Shown: positions 47,101 through 60,433, numbered from the stretch's first letter. The stretch is 64,000 nucleotides of DNA from Chaenocephalus aceratus (GCA_023974075.1 CM043800.1:26814952-26878951); one strand, 5' to 3'. Notes: generated by a model not told the origin, from the sequence alone. Made by a program: numbers and translations.

Positions 47101-50100
47101 GCAGAATGCCCGAGAAGCGAGGGGGGGTGACAGCGAATTGGAGTCTGTAGCCCTGTGTTACTGTCTTGAAAACCCAAGCAGATGATGTGAACATCTCCCA
47201 CTGCGTGCTCCTTAGAGCCAGTGAGGATGTCACATCTCCTCCTCTCCTCCTCTCTATTTGTTGTGTTATGGGGCCCTCTAGTGTCTGAACACAGTGGTGC
47301 CCCTTATCGACAATACCCACCGGCACTGCGCATGCGCTTGGCGGTGGTGCCTTCACAGACCCGTCAATAATCCGCCTTTTGAGAGATGCCGTAGCTGCTC
47401 TCAGAAGGGGAACAATTGGCGGGCTGTTTATTGGCTTTATTGATGTTCTTTTCATTTTTTTGAGCTGCGCCCTCGGCCTGAAGCCTGGATGCGTCAGCGG
47501 CAAATGTTTTATGACAGAATGATCAACCAATGTGTGACATGTGTTTGTGCGGACTTGAGGATGGTGTTTAGGCATCTCTCGAGGCGGCAGGAACACATTC
47601 ACGGAGGGGAGAAGGAGGGGCTGTCACGCCGCTCGCTTCTTCTTCCTCGACTGCTGGCCGAAATTCTGGGTTGGCTGAGCCTGAGCTGCAGCCGGAACCG
47701 GAGAATTTCTAGGCCAGCTTGCCCTTGTCTCCAGCCTGGGCTGGGGACTCGGGGTGAGCTGCGACCTCGGCGTCTTCGGTGTTTTAAACCGAGCAGAGTT
47801 CGAGGCAGCTTGGGCAGAGGACTGCTGCTGCGAGAGCAGCGGCTGGACCCTTCGAGGGAGGCAGAGGTGGAGTGCCTCGTCCTCCCTCTTCTTCGTCTCA
47901 CACCTCCTTTGCATGGAGGCGAGAGCGGAGCCAAAAATTCCCTCGGGAACGATGGGCATGTCCAGCACATCCTCCTTTTCCCGGTCTGGGAGAGTGGTGA
48001 GGTTGAGAGGTAGAAGGTGAGCCGCTACCAGCGGTTCCATGGGCGGCATGCAGAGCAGGCCGAGCAGGCCGAGCTTCTCCATTCCGTCACAGTCTAGGGA
48101 GGAGGCACCCTGGATTGGGACCTTGTTGCTGAAGGGCCGGTCTCTCCACGAGACCGACACCTCATCCAACATCTCCGGGAAGACTGTAAGGAGTTGTCTC
48201 TTTTTCCCCGCTGCTTGGGGAAGATGTTTTCCCTCGTAGCGGGACCTGGAGGTCTCCTTGGCCATTTCGGGCCACGGGATGTTGAGTCTGGCCGCAGCGC
48301 GTTTACACACGACCTGCAGGTCCATGCTCAGACCGGGCGAAGCTGGTGTGCTATCGCCCGGGAGAGCAGCACTTGACATGAAGGTGTCCTCTTCCTGTTC
48401 ATCCGATTCGGACAGGAGGAACGCCAGGGCGTCCTCCTCTTCGTCCTCCTCGTAATCAAGCCCGAGGACATCCTCCGCGGGTGAGACCATGGTGAGGTCT
48501 AACCGGGAGCCCCAGCTTGGTGGAGCGCGGGAAACCGTTCCCGCGTGTCTTGCCGTCACCGGGTCCCGGCATGCCAGGGCGCGGGATTCCGGTTCTATAG
48601 CCATAGCAGATAGTGAGCCCCAGACCGACACGGAGAGGGGCTCACTCTCTGTGGCGGACGCCCCCGTGTCCTGACTGCCGGTCGGCGGGTCTGTGGACAT
48701 GGGGGGGTCCTGTTCCGACAGGCTAGGTTGTCGAGCTAACCGTCGGCGGAGGCTCTTAACGGTGAAGTGGACGCAATGTCCGCATGAGCCGGGGTTGTCG
48801 ATAGCGCCTCGGGCGTGTTCCAGCCCGAGGCAGGACGAACAGACCTGGTGTGTGTCTGTGCCCGATATCTTCAACCCGCAGCCGCAGAGTCGAGCCACCG
48901 AGTCCCTGACTCCTCTGGTGTGAGGGAGAGGGGCATCCATCTTGGCCGCCTCGTGGCGTGGAGAGGGCCCGCTCTCGACAGGTGGGACGGGAGAAAAGAT
49001 AAAACCACCTTGTCCTTAATCCGGAGAAAAGGACAGTGTGGGTCTTTTATTCCCGGAGAATACTGACTGGTGTGGCAGTATGCTCCTTAAATCCTTTCTT
49101 CCTCCGTGGAGAAGAGAAAAGAGAAAACTTCCTCGCTACCGTGGTGTCGGTAGAGAGGGAGCGAGCTAGCAACAGGTGTGCTGTTAGCTTGAAAAAATCG
49201 GACCTACCTTACTTTCTCGGGTAAGAGAAGGGCGAGGTCGATTTTAAATACTAACAGCGTTAGTACTACCGTCTTCCTGCGAAGCAGAAGGAGTAGCCGG
49301 CGAGCGCCCGGCGACCGAAATGGGTATTTGGGTTCAGTCTGTGGACAGTGAAGCTTGCCCGGCTACTGTAGAGATGTGCTCTGAAGCGAGAAGAGTGTTT
49401 GAATGACGCATGCGTTGTGGCGCAAGCTACTTATAGGGGGTGATTTCCCCTGACGCTGACGTCAAGATCACCAGCCAATCAGGATTGGCGTAATGAGATT
49501 GATGCTTCTGTTTGCTCCGCGATGAGGCGCATCCCATAGTGAGACATCGAACGGAGTGTTATGAATGAGAACTGGAACCATCGACTTTATTTGACTCATT
49601 TTGGTCTAAATGTTCCTTATTGCTTCAGCTTTGTTTTAATATAAAATGTTCTATATCTTACTTCTGTGTTTTTAAGGTCCTGCATCCCGATCAATCCCCA
49701 AACTCCACGAGATGATCAAGGCAGGAATGAATATCGCACGCCTTAATTTCTCCCATGGCTCACATGAGGTAGGCCTATGTACAGTACTTCTCTGTGTGCC
49801 GTTACTCTCAGTTACAGTTGTTCACATGTTCTGGTCTTTCCTTCAGTCATGTGTTGATTCTCCGTCTCCCTCCATGTGTCTCTCAGTACCACGGGGAAAC
49901 CATCAAAAACATCCGAGAGGCGGTGGAGACGATAACCTCTGACCCCTTGTATTACCGGCCGGTTGCCATCGCCTTGGATACGAAGGGTCCAGAGATCCGC
50001 ACTGGATTAGTGAAAGGGGTAAACATCTCATGCTTGATCCACCAAGCCGTCTGAAGCTAATCCGCCGCTCACATCCAGTCAGCTGTGAGACGTGCTGACA

Positions 50101-53100
50101 GTTTGTCGACTGCTTTCTATCCTCATCATTTCTTACCGGTTGTTGCCTACATTTTTTGTGTCCTCATTTGCTTTTTAATCATCTTGATTTGTTGTTCTTT
50201 GTTTTGTTGTTGCATGCTGTCTGCTTTGCTGAACAAATAACTCAAAGCTCTTGGAAACCTCTTCATGCCTTGATTAGTTCAGAAAATGTTCCGCAGGACG
50301 TGTTAGCTGCACGCTGGTTCTCGCTTGTTTTTTCTTAATTATGTTAAATAGCTCAATAGGAAGATAAACCGGAGATAATAACATGTTATACATAATTTCA
50401 TTTAATTATGTTTTTATATTTTAAATAACATGTATTCTCTTTTTTGTAACAATATATGTCATGTCTTGGCCTTACAAAACTCAGACATTTCACATTAACA
50501 GGAGAAATGTCGATAGTTTCACGCTTGAAATTAAATCATAAACAAACAAGTAAATAAAGACAACAATATTAGACTTCAACAAATAGCGAGTAAAAAGCAG
50601 TGGGCCTTTTTGTGGGAAAATTATAACCCATACATTGGAGGTCTGTCACGTTATCATCATCATTTGCTTATCTTAATTACCAGAATTATTCATAGCACCC
50701 ATTTGCTCAGTAAAGCACGGCATGCCATTAAATGAAACCCGCCTGTGCTTCGGCAGCATGTGGTGTCGGATCATCAGGCTTCAGCTCGGCTCAGACGCAG
50801 ATTGTGGTTTTGCAAAAGCAAGCAGAGGAAGATAAATATTTGATCTTCCTTATTTTTTCTGCGAGAGTGCCAACAGATAGAACATGAACTAAATATATAT
50901 TACAAGATGAGAACTAGGAGGGTAGCTGTACCGTTAGTCTTTCATACAAGTGTAGAATATATTCATTGAGAAAAATGTAGCACTAAAATATCTGAGATTC
51001 TTATGTTCATGGTCAACAGCAACAGCTTGCAAGTCTGGGTCTGTGTGTCGAAACGTTCTCGCAAATACAGTATCTTAAAATAACACATGGAGAAAACGCT
51101 GTTCAGTGCACAACACAATGCACTGATTGAGTCTTGTCGTAAAAAGGAGTTGAATACTGAGATGATCATAGTGTTAACTTAAAGGTTGCTTTTCTGTCCT
51201 CTTTGTGTGTGTTTCTCCCTCTTTGTATAGCAAGTGGAGGGGGAGGTGGAGCTGGAAAAGGGCAGCCATGTCCGTGTGCTGACGTCAGAGAGTGACAAAG
51301 ACAAAACAGACGAGAAGATGGTCTGGGTGGATTACCCGAGCCTGCCCCAAGTCAGCAAGAAGGGAGACAAGATCTTTATAGATGACGGCCTCATTGGACT
51401 CAAAGTGTTAGAAACAGGTAATACACATAAAGTTGAATTCAACAAGCATTTCTGCATTGCTTACCTCTTGTTTTACTTATATATTATTATAACTTATCAT
51501 TATTTGATTGCAGTGTAATTAATGTACAAAAACATAGCATTTGTTTCTTTATTTTACTACTAACTGCTATCCCTCACTTTGATTGTGCTCTATGCAAAGT
51601 CCTATTGGACCTATTCTATATTTTGTTACTCTAATAAATCAATTTGTAGCAACAATGTACGAGGACCACCTCATTTGGTCACATAATGATTGGCACTGTT
51701 GAATCAGATGTTTTTCAAAAGAGGCGACCTCACTGAGCTGAATAACCTGTAAATACAATTTAAAAAAAATGTGGTCTCAAAATCTGCTAACCCGCCATTA
51801 TGGTAGTCTGTATCCTATCTGGGCCTCAACAGTTTTATCTTTACGTAGTGGTTCACCTGGAATATACAGCTGGGATTTATATCAGATTAATAATTTAAAA
51901 AAATCACAAATAAATGTTAAGGACCTTCAATAAGTGTCAAATGCATGCTATAGCTTACATTGGAAATCTTCATTATCTCCTGCAAGATGATGTATTCCAC
52001 ACTATTATAGAGTAAATGTTATCTACCTTTTATCGATCCACTAAAGTTAAGAGCATATTCTTCACAGAAATTGGCTTTTTGGGGTTTTTTTGGCTATCCA
52101 CAATTCATAAAGTGTCCTTTAGTTGACCTCTTGTTCCCTAACTCCTCTCCAGGAGCTGACTGGGTGGACACCGTGGTGGAGTCGGGGGGGCTGCTGTGCA
52201 GTTGTAAAGGTGTTAACCTGCCCGGCTGCAACCTCATCAACCTGCACGCGGTCAGCGAGCGAGACGAGGCCGACCTGAGGTTCGGGGTGGCGCAGGGCAT
52301 CGACATCGTATTCGCCAGCTTCATCCGCTCGGTCCAGGATGTCAAAGACGTGCGGCGAACTCTGGGGCCACACGGGAGGGACATCAAAGTCATCAGCAAG
52401 GTGGAAAGCCGGCAAGGGGTTCAGAAGTGAGTCAAGGGAAATATTTATGGATTTAAAACATTAGGGCGGGCATGGTTACTTAAAGTAGCTGGAGGCAGGA
52501 GGGTGTGACAGGTGATGGATTGACACTTTTATGCTAAGCAATTTGTGTCTGTCTGGTTGAGTTATAGCTGCCACTTCTCATATCTCACAAAATGTATGTC
52601 ACAGCTCTCTTATCCCAATTACTCATCTCTCGTTTCCTCATGCTACACGTTGACTGCTGATAGCGTTTAACTACATTTAAATAAAATGTCCCAAAACTTA
52701 ATCGTCTAATAAAGATTTTATGATCCATGATGTCATTTTTCAACATTTACACTGTTATACTATTCCTGTGGCAGAATGTGTCTTTGATTAGCATTTTTAC
52801 TTGATTGCACTGCTTACATATGCATTTGGTTTTAGAGCATAAGAAAACACTAATATCTTCACCATGTTTTCAAGATCCAGCAGCTTTGAGCCAAAACCTG
52901 CATTTGAATAATTATAATGCACAGAAACAAACATTATCATTTTCGTGCCTCTGCTTCTTCATCGCTGCTTGCCACTCTTTTTGTGCTTTTCCCCCCCAAC
53001 TCCCTTTCATCTTTATCCTAAACTCTCAATCCTTTGTCTCCTCATCCTCCTCTAATCTATCTGTCAGCTTTCAGGAGATCCTAGCTGAGAGTGACGGCGT

Positions 53101-53450
53101 CATGGTTGCCAGGGGCGACCTGGGGATCGAAATCCCGGCGGAGAAAGTCTTCATCGCCCAGAAGATGATGATTGGACGCTGCAACTCTGCCGGCAAGCCA
53201 GTCATTTGTGCCACCCAGGTCAGGGGAGAGCACATACACAAGCACACAAAGAAAGATGCAGAATCTATGAATATGTAGATTTAGACTCTCAACTGCAGAG
53301 TTTTCCGACCGCGTCAAATGGGTTGAAATAACTAACATTAAAACTCAACAGGCACATATTAACCTTGCACTTCTACATTATGCACTCACACTTACTTCCA
53401 TTCAATTCATCCTCACTCACATTTCCTCTCTGTAACACCCCTCTCCCGTT

Positions 53451-53524
<74 letters not shown>

Positions 53525-56500
53525 CCATGTTGAGTCACACTGCTGTATCTTGTTTATGCTACAGCTCCTGACACAGAGTGACAGCGTTATGGCAGCTTTG
53601 CTACTCAATACCTGCGCTCACAATCAACCCCCCCTCCACACACACGTACAGTAATCAGCATTAACTACTAGAAAAATACAGTTCCTGAGGCAACGCTGTG
53701 AGAAATCTCATTTTGCATCCGTCTGCCCTGCTTATTGACTCATTCTACAGAGTCTCGGCATGTCATTAATGATCTTGCGAACTCATACTCCCCTGCTTCG
53801 ATCAAGTATCTCTAATTTCTCCTTTACTGCCGCCCAACCATTCAAAGAGCCATTATCCCCTACCCTCATTCTCTCTCTAACGCCCTGTCTGCCTTACATT
53901 ACTTTCTCATCTAGTGACATACAAAGTGGTTTATTTGTAATGAATTAATTGATCCAATCCCCTAAGTGGTCACATCTTGGTTGTGGTTAAAAGACTAATG
54001 CATAATGTTTTTGTAGATGCTGGAGAGCATGGTGGCCCACCCACGGCCAACCAGAGCGGAGGGCAGTGACGTGGCCAACGCCGTGCTGGACGGAGCAGAC
54101 TGTGTAATGTTATCTGGGGAGACGGCCAAAGGACTGTTTCCTGTGGAAGCAGTCGCGATGATGCACTCGGTGTGTGTTTCTGTGTGTGCATGATGTCCGT
54201 TGTGTTACTTATTGTGGTGCCCTCTGATAACGCTCTCTGTCTCTGTCTCTCAGATCTGCAGGGAGGCAGAGGGGGCCATTTTCCACCAGCAGCTGTTTGA
54301 GGAGTTGCGTCGCCTCACTCCTCTCTCCTCTGACCCCACAGAGGTCACTGCCATCGGAGCGGTAGAGTCCTCCTTCAAGTGCTGCGCTGGGGCCATCATA
54401 GTCCTCACCACCAGCGGCAGGTGTGTATAGCCAAGTGTATTGCCTTAGTAGAAAGAGTTACTAAAGTTAACATTTACAGTCCATCACAGTATATAAATAA
54501 AATGTTATAATTTACAGAGCCCCAAGATAAAATGATTATTTTATGGTTTAATGATTATATTATTAGGAGGAGTACACTGAAGAGCTTCGAACTGATGTCA
54601 GACACTGAAGATTTATGTGAAGTTACGGCCGGAGAATTTATAATTGCAGAGACAGCTTCTGTCAGCTTCTGCTAACTCTGAAGCTCTCTTCCTCTGTTCC
54701 TGACACTTTAGTACTCCTGATCCATATAAACATTATACTACCAGACGCTGCAAATCCTGTCCCTGGTAGGCTCAAACCTTCCTGGTGTTGTCTGAAGAAA
54801 ATATTATTTAATGGTCATATCTAAGACACAGCTATAGTTGAAGCCAAACACGGAGAAAGGGCCTGCCTTATCATACTGGTAAAAACAGTTCCCACAAGGC
54901 CGTGTGCCTGTGCTGGGAAAGAGAGGAAAAAGATCAATTCCCTATCAACTGGACCCTGTATATATATTTAACATATCACTGGACAAATTATAAACGGACT
55001 TGCCTTTATATAGTGCAATTAACATGTCCACCACTCAAAGCGCTTTTACACTACAGACACTGATGCCACGGCTTCTATATAAAAGGTGCAAAACTGTTCA
55101 TTATCTAATCTGTAATGTCAAACTAGTTTCATAAGGTTAAAGAAAGATTGTAATTACAGTTAATAAAAGGTGAACTTGGATTGCCTCTCTTCAACTGAAG
55201 TCATACTCCACTCTCCTTCATGAAAGACAGCCACTCTACTAGTCGCTCCACGACCCCGACCTCTGCAGTGTAACCTTCCACCTCCTGACGTACAGACACA
55301 CCACTTCCTGATTTACTCCTGAATGGTGGCGTTGGACACTGATCCGTCGTGTGGAACCATCCAATATGATTTAAATCCCAGGGTAGTCAGCTGGCTTTTT
55401 TATTCTTTTAAGCATGCCCACACCGAGTAAACATATCACTCAAGGTTTTTGAGTTTCCCCTCTTCCCCCTGGATATGCACACAGTCTCTTTAAAAGGCTG
55501 GAACAACCAATGTGATGTTCCTCTCAAGCAAAGCTGCAGATTGAACATTGCAGTACTCTTTCTTTCTTATCTTCTCACATCATTAGAATAGCTGATGTTG
55601 ACTATAATGTTTGCTGTGTTCCTCTTAAGTTTGTGTGCATTTGTGTGGGTTCTGGCTGCTTTGCTGTGTAAATTAACCCAAAAGGCTGAGCAGACACAGC
55701 TGACCTTGATTTTAGATCACGATTGTAATCAAACAAGACAAAGAGTCTACAGCGATGCTATCAGCTGTGCAAGAGTGTACTTTAGACACGGAAGTGCTTT
55801 GATCTGAATGCTAATGTAGGAGACGCTGTAAGGCTGATTTTCAAGCAGGTGAAATGTTTAGCATATTGAAAGCCTTAGTTTAGCGTGTAAGCGTGCACAC
55901 CATTTCTAATCAGATGAGAATTTCAAAAAAGACTGGATACATTTCAGATTTCTATTGGATGATGGTGTCCAAGAAAAATTCATATAATAGTTGTTGAGAC
56001 GTGCTTATGTGCCAACCTTTGCTGAAGTGTGTTCCCTCTCCATCTCTCCAGGGCGGCACATCTCCTGTCCAGGTACCGTCCTCGCTGTCCCATCATTTCC
56101 ATCACCAGGAGCCCTCAGGTACAGTCGGCCCCTCTGAACCACCAGAGCTTTTGTCTTGCTGAAAAACAACCTAATTGTTGATGAGTCACACTTTCCAAAA
56201 CTGCACAACGTGTTATACAATCAATGTTCACTCTCACTGTCTTTTGTTGTCAATGATGACGGCACTATAAGGTCTCATCGACTGAGCACTTTTATTGGTA
56301 TATTTCACTGGAGTGTATTTCTGTTTTATGGAACAGTTGATTAAAAAGAACATGAATGTTTCACAATGTGCTTCAGAGTAAATCAAGATTACTTGTGATT
56401 TTAGATGAATCCATATAAAGGGCCCTCCACATGATAAAATGTCCACATGGAGGTCATAGCAGAACATCTGTGGTGTGGACACTCAGTTCTGTGGACGGCT

Positions 56501-57308
56501 GCTTGCATGGGTCTTGACCATAGGTCTTGACCCTGGGACCATATGACAACCCCCATTACTGCTCAGCTCACAGGATGGTCTTTTTGAATGTTGGAACCTT
56601 TATTATACAGCGGAAACCAACTTAGAGCAATATCTCTTTTCCAAGAGTCCCCTGTTGAAATGCAAATAATGTGTAGTATGTGATGGGATACAACATTTAC
56701 TTCAGAAATGAAACAGAACCAATAATGTCAAAACAAATAAGCAGTGAAAAAAAGGCCTGTTGCTTAAATAAAACAAAGCAAAGTCAAAATAACCTTAACC
56801 GTAATAATATAAAACTTGATAGCGTAGTTGGTAGTTCAAACTATAATTATCAGAAGTCTGTAACAGAATAAAACATGTCTGTTTTTTTAGATTAAAGGTG
56901 AAAAAAGTGGAAAGGTCAAAGTTATTTAAGATAATTAAGATCTTCTAATGTGTTTTTCTGATCATTGTGTCTCAACCTGAGGGCGGAGACTTCCCAAGAG
57001 GTCACAAGAAAACCTTTTAAAGCAGATACTTCGGTTACACAAAATTATATTAGGATTTCTTCCCTTTTTATCATTGAAATACTTCTTCTAAAAAATATTA
57101 CAATAAAACAATCTGGGAAAATCTCTCTTTGTTGTAACTCATCATAACTCATTTCATTGTGACCAAAACCTTGATATATTTGGTCCTCTCCCTCAGGTGG
57201 CCCGCCAGTCGCAGCTGTTGAGAGGAGTGTTTCCCGTGCTCTTCCACCCTCTGCCTGCTCCCGTCTGGGCCGACGATGTGGACAACAGGGTCAACTTCGG
57301 CATGGACA

Positions 57309-57372
<64 letters not shown>

Positions 57373-57555
57373 ACCATTATGTCCTGCCTATTAGCTATGA
57401 AACCTTCTTACTCACACACCCTTCTCTGTCTCTTGCGCACCTCTTCAGGGAAAGCAAGAGGATTCTTCAAGTCGGGCGACATGGTGATCGTGGTGACCGG
57501 CTGGATCCCGGGGTCCGGTCACACCAACATTATGAGAGCAGTCAACGTCCCATAA
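44137..57555 (+). CDS. pklr: Pyruvate kinase, liver/red-cell type (PKLR), 5' end uncertain
   Basis: Cytosolic enzyme making pyruvate and ATP from phosphoenolpyruvate and ADP. Exons: 44137-44301, 49677-49768, 49887-50018, 51231-51417, 52153-52426, 53068-53218, 54017-54169, 54254-54420, 56052-56118, 57197-57311, 57449-57555. From the ATG at 44163 this gives 527 residues, close to the usual length; an in-frame extension runs up to an acceptor-like CAG at 44136, so a further upstream exon may carry the real start. Motifs: [87 protein letters not shown], and the C-terminal [18 protein letters not shown]. All phases join and there are no breaks. The exon normally 182 bp long is split 67 + 115 bp. 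DIRS copy 2 lies in intron 44302-49676. PKLR rather than PKM is chosen from N-terminal wording and hcn3 next door. Confidence 0.93.
44951..45165. repeat. Left inverted terminal repeat of DIRS copy 2
   Basis: Includes CGCCAATCCTGATTGGCTGG and AAGTAGCTTGCGCCACAACG, found inverted at the right end. Confidence 0.85.
45286..47602 (-). pseudogene. DIRS reverse transcriptase / RNase H (copy 2)
   Basis: Polymerase blocks: [56 protein letters not shown], catalytic [18 protein letters not shown]. RNase [56 protein letters not shown]. The frame has an in-frame TGA at 47084-47086 and a frame change near 46540-46590, so it is dead as read. The RT start overlaps the end region of gag. Confidence 0.85.
47624..48940 (-). 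CDS. DIRS gag-like protein, intact frame
   Basis: 438 residues from an ATG at 48938-48940. N-terminal Cys/His cluster ([30 protein letters not shown]), an acidic run ([19 protein letters not shown]), a central region with [11 protein letters not shown] and [11 protein letters not shown], and a basic Gln/Pro/Ser-rich tail ending RKKKRAA. This is the gag-like first ORF usual in fish DIRS elements; it lies directly before RT. It is the only uninterrupted protein in either DIRS copy, and copy 1 has lost it. Confidence 0.75.
   Translation of the reverse strand: MDAPLPHTRGVRDSVARLCGCGLKISGTDTHQVCSSCLGLEHARGAIDNPGSCGHCVHFTVKSLRRRLARQPSLSEQDPPMSTDPPTGSQDTGASATESEPLSVSVWGSLSAMAIEPESRALACRDPVTARHAGTVSRAPPSWGSRLDLTMVSPAEDVLGLDYEEDEEEDALAFLLSESDEQEEDTFMSSAALPGDSTPASPGLSMDLQVVCKRAAARLNIPWPEMAKETSRSRYEGKHLPQAAGKKRQLLTVFPEMLDEVSVSWRDRPFSNKVPIQGASSLDCDGMEKLGLLGLLCMPPMEPLVAAHLLPLNLTTLPDREKEDVLDMPIVPEGIFGSALASMQRRCETKKREDEALHLCLPRRVQPLLSQQQSSAQAASNSARFKTPKTPRSQLTPSPQPRLETRASWPRNSPVPAAAQAQPTQNFGQQSRKKKRAA
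49361..49573. repeat. Right inverted terminal repeat of DIRS copy 2
   Basis: Includes CCAGCCAATCAGGATTGGCG and ends GTGTTATGAATGAGAACT, the same as the right edge of copy 1 at 14719. Confidence 0.85.
53452..53523. repeat. (CA)n microsatellite
   Basis: In pklr intron 53219-54016. Confidence 0.95.
57312..57371. repeat. (GT)n starting at a pklr 5' splice site
   Basis: The exon ends GGACATAG at 57311 and the intron is a pure GT run of about 60 bp from its first base; the whole intron is 137 bp. Confidence 0.95.
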
Positions 57556-57762
57556 CAACCCGACTTTACATGACTCTAAATCTGACTGACATGCAGACAT
57601 ATAAACATGATGAGAACCTAAAAAACACAATTTTTTACAACAACAACAAGCATTAAAGCAGCAGCATTACTGTTATTTAAACTCAGGGTTATGTTAGGGA
57701 AACACTGGTCTCATGAATGTTGAATTTGTGTTTAACGTGTCTTAAAGCAATGACTCCCTCCA

Positions 57763-57768
57763 AATAAA
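57763..57768 (+). terminator. pklr polyadenylation signal
   Basis: AATAAA 208 bp after the stop codon, in a compact 3' UTR. Confidence 0.55.
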
Positions 57769-57769
57769 A

Positions 57770-60433
57770 CTTGAATCATTAAGTTTAACACGCTGTTCAT
57801 CTCTTTCATAGAGTCTAAAGCTTGACTAATTGAGCCGTATTATTCTTTTCATCTCTGCTATTTGTTTGAGTAATATTGAAATGAATGTGAACATTGTCTC
57901 TTCGTCTGCCATTGTTGAAGCGTATCATTATTGGTAGCCTTATAGAATTTGTAGATAAGTATTTTATTCCAGTCCTAAGCTTATCTCTGTGACGGCACAA
58001 TTCTTTTGCCCATTATGAGCCAGGCGGGGAGATGCAGAGATGACGGGTATTGGACTGCAGCCTTTTGTCCAAGAGATGACCTAGATGCCGACATCTTCCT
58101 GTTCTGCTGTAAACTAATTATTTCTGTTCCTGCGAAAGGCCTACACATGTATGAGCCTTTATGTGACATCCATGCCTTTGTCAAGCTTCCTCCTCCTTTA
58201 GTGTTTGCTTTCCAGCTCTAGTATGCTCAAATCCTCCTACATATCCATAACATCCACATGCATATGCATAGTGTAATTATCTGGGAGGTTGGTTGATTGA
58301 TAATTTATCTTAAAAAAATGAATTTGTTGGCTGCAATTTTAATGCTTTATAGTTGAGCTTATGGTATTTTTAACTAATTTGTCAACATTTAAATGAAGTT
58401 AATGTGTTTTCTGTATTTAATTCCAGTTTGCAAAGTTCAGCTGGCAGATAGATGTTGTGAAGGTCAACAATATTTGCCTCAAAATGTAGTGAAGTCTAAT
58501 AAATAGAAGCCTCATTTAAAATACAAATAATCAGGTAAAGCACAAAAAATACCCTACATTTTTTTTTTTCTTGGCTACTCTCCATGACTGATTTGTTCAC
58601 CTTATCTCTCAAAAGGTTTTGTTCCTTTGTGTGTTTACATACAACTTGTCTGGCATTTGAATTCCTTATATATGCTATTATGCAGATTTGATAGGAAAAT
58701 TATAATGTATTGCACTGGAAGAAGCCTTTTAAAGAGATTAGTTTAATCAGTTTGGACTTGACATTTATATTGTTTTCATTATTTAATCCAATTGCATTTT
58801 ATCTTCTCTTCCATTTTTTATAGTCTCATTCCCATTCTTAAAAAAGATTGTTCTTTTTCCGAGGTTTCAATAAAGTTTCATCATCGCTCTCGCGCTCCCT
58901 CGCTGTATTGGTGAGCGAGACGATGACGTGCGTGCTTTACCTGCGAGGGATTCGTGCGTCTCGTACCGGCCGGGCACGCTGCCTTGGGGGACGGATGATG
59001 GGGATGCGGATGCCATGGCAACAGGTCGATTAGATTCAGACCTTTCATATGCACATTTATTTATTTAATATGTCATTTACATGCGATGTGCGCCTCTGAG
59101 GACGCGCCAGCTCGACCTCTGAGGGCTGAGCGAGGAGCGAATTTCAGCTTCAAACTGGATTCTCTCTGAGCAGCTCACGAAGGAGCAGCCCCCTGAAAGG
59201 ATCAACAAGTAGTTTTATTTTTTTAATTAGGCTTTTGAATCCAGTAAAGTAGCCCGTTTCACCTTGGAGCAGCTTATTCTATTTAAATATCGAGCCTTTG
59301 TATCTGTCGCCGGTGTCATTCAGAGAGGAAGGACAGCGACGTCTGGGCACATTGTCATTGAAACTCGACAGAAGTGAAGCTGGCAGCCGATGAGAGAACA
59401 GGAGATTTCGGGCGTCAGACTTTGAACACCTGAGCAGGTTAATTTGTCAGTTTTAAATAAAGCTTTCTTGTAAAGCCGGTACTCTCCTCTTGCTGTCTGA
59501 CGGGCAACATTTCGGCGCGCCTCCCAATGAGTATTTTTCCACTCGGATAGTGAACATGACAACGTGGCTTGGATTCTGTGAAACCATGGACAAGATTTGG
59601 AGTAATTTGACTTGTTTCGGTAATTTTGTGTTTCCCTGTGGGTCTGGTTTTCTCTGTGCGTGTTTCTGCTGTGCATGTCAGTATGAATCAGTGCGCCTAG
59701 TATGAGCGCTATGTGCCCCTATTACGTGCGTCCCTTATGTGCATTAACAACCCATCTCTGCTGGAAGAGGATCAAGTGCCCTTGTCGTTCACCCGTGGAT
59801 GAATGTTTCCCACTTTGCCACCTCACCGCCCAAGTCATCTACAGCATAATGATTTGTTCAAAATAGACAATTTGGGTGAGCAGCCTGGACACATAGGCTT
59901 AACAGCAGGGCACCGACGACCAATGAGAGGCGAGCTCCATTATCAACAAAAGACCGGGAATCCGGTGCCAAAATGACCGGCTGTGGAGCGTTAAGGGCGG
60001 CTGTGGAGAGAAGGGGGAGGGCCTCGGGGGTGAGAAACGTTTCAAGGACGAGGAAGGAAGCATGATACAGAAACATCTGTAAGGACATATAGGAGACTCT
60101 TTTAAAAAGGAGGAAAGTAAACTGCAGGCGTCACACTATCAGGGTGATTTGTCTGAATGGGGCTATTTCCAAGGGCACTGAGGTAAGCATGGGCACATCA
60201 GTGGAGAGAGAGAGAGAGAGAGGGTGGAGGTGTGAGTAGCCGGCTCCAGGAGAATGACTGGAGACAAAGAGATAACGTGTCCTCAGCTTCTTCAATTTAC
60301 GTTCAAATTGACATTCTCACTTATGTAATAGTATAATATAGATAAGTCGACTGAAATAAAGACTTGTTTTTTGAGGGTTAAACGTTTTCTTCACCCTTTC
60401 CCTTTCCCTGCTCCCCCTCCTCCCTGCGTGAGG
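57770..60433. promoter_or_regulatory. pklr-hcn3 intergenic region and likely hcn3 promoter/5' UTR
   Basis: 58000-58850 is AT-rich with nothing seen. From about 58880 the sequence becomes richer in CpG (TGACGTGCGTGC at 58924, CGTACCGGCCGGGC at about 58963), which fits a promoter or first-exon region. A (GA)n run lies at about 60204-60223. No TATA box or start site can be assigned. Confidence 0.3.

Larger units (their letters stand above)
44951..49573 (-). mobile_element. DIRS retrotransposon copy 2, recombinase deleted
   Basis: Antisense in a pklr intron. GAGAACT is present at both edges. Left inverted end 44951-45165 pairs with 49361-49573; ACGTAACCCC at the left pairs again with GGGGTTACGT at about 45231-45240. 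An internal complementary region (about 45200-45296) matches the reverse complement of right terminus joined to left terminus, the form expected for the DIRS circle junction. Sense order: gag, RT, RNase H, then a jump from the RNase H linker straight to the last residues of the recombinase frame (GDFRDK). A full element should be longer by the whole recombinase. Confidence 0.9.

Noticed and set aside
47489..49224. Plus-strand frames across DIRS copy 2
   Set aside because: Antisense shadows of the minus-strand gag and RT frames.
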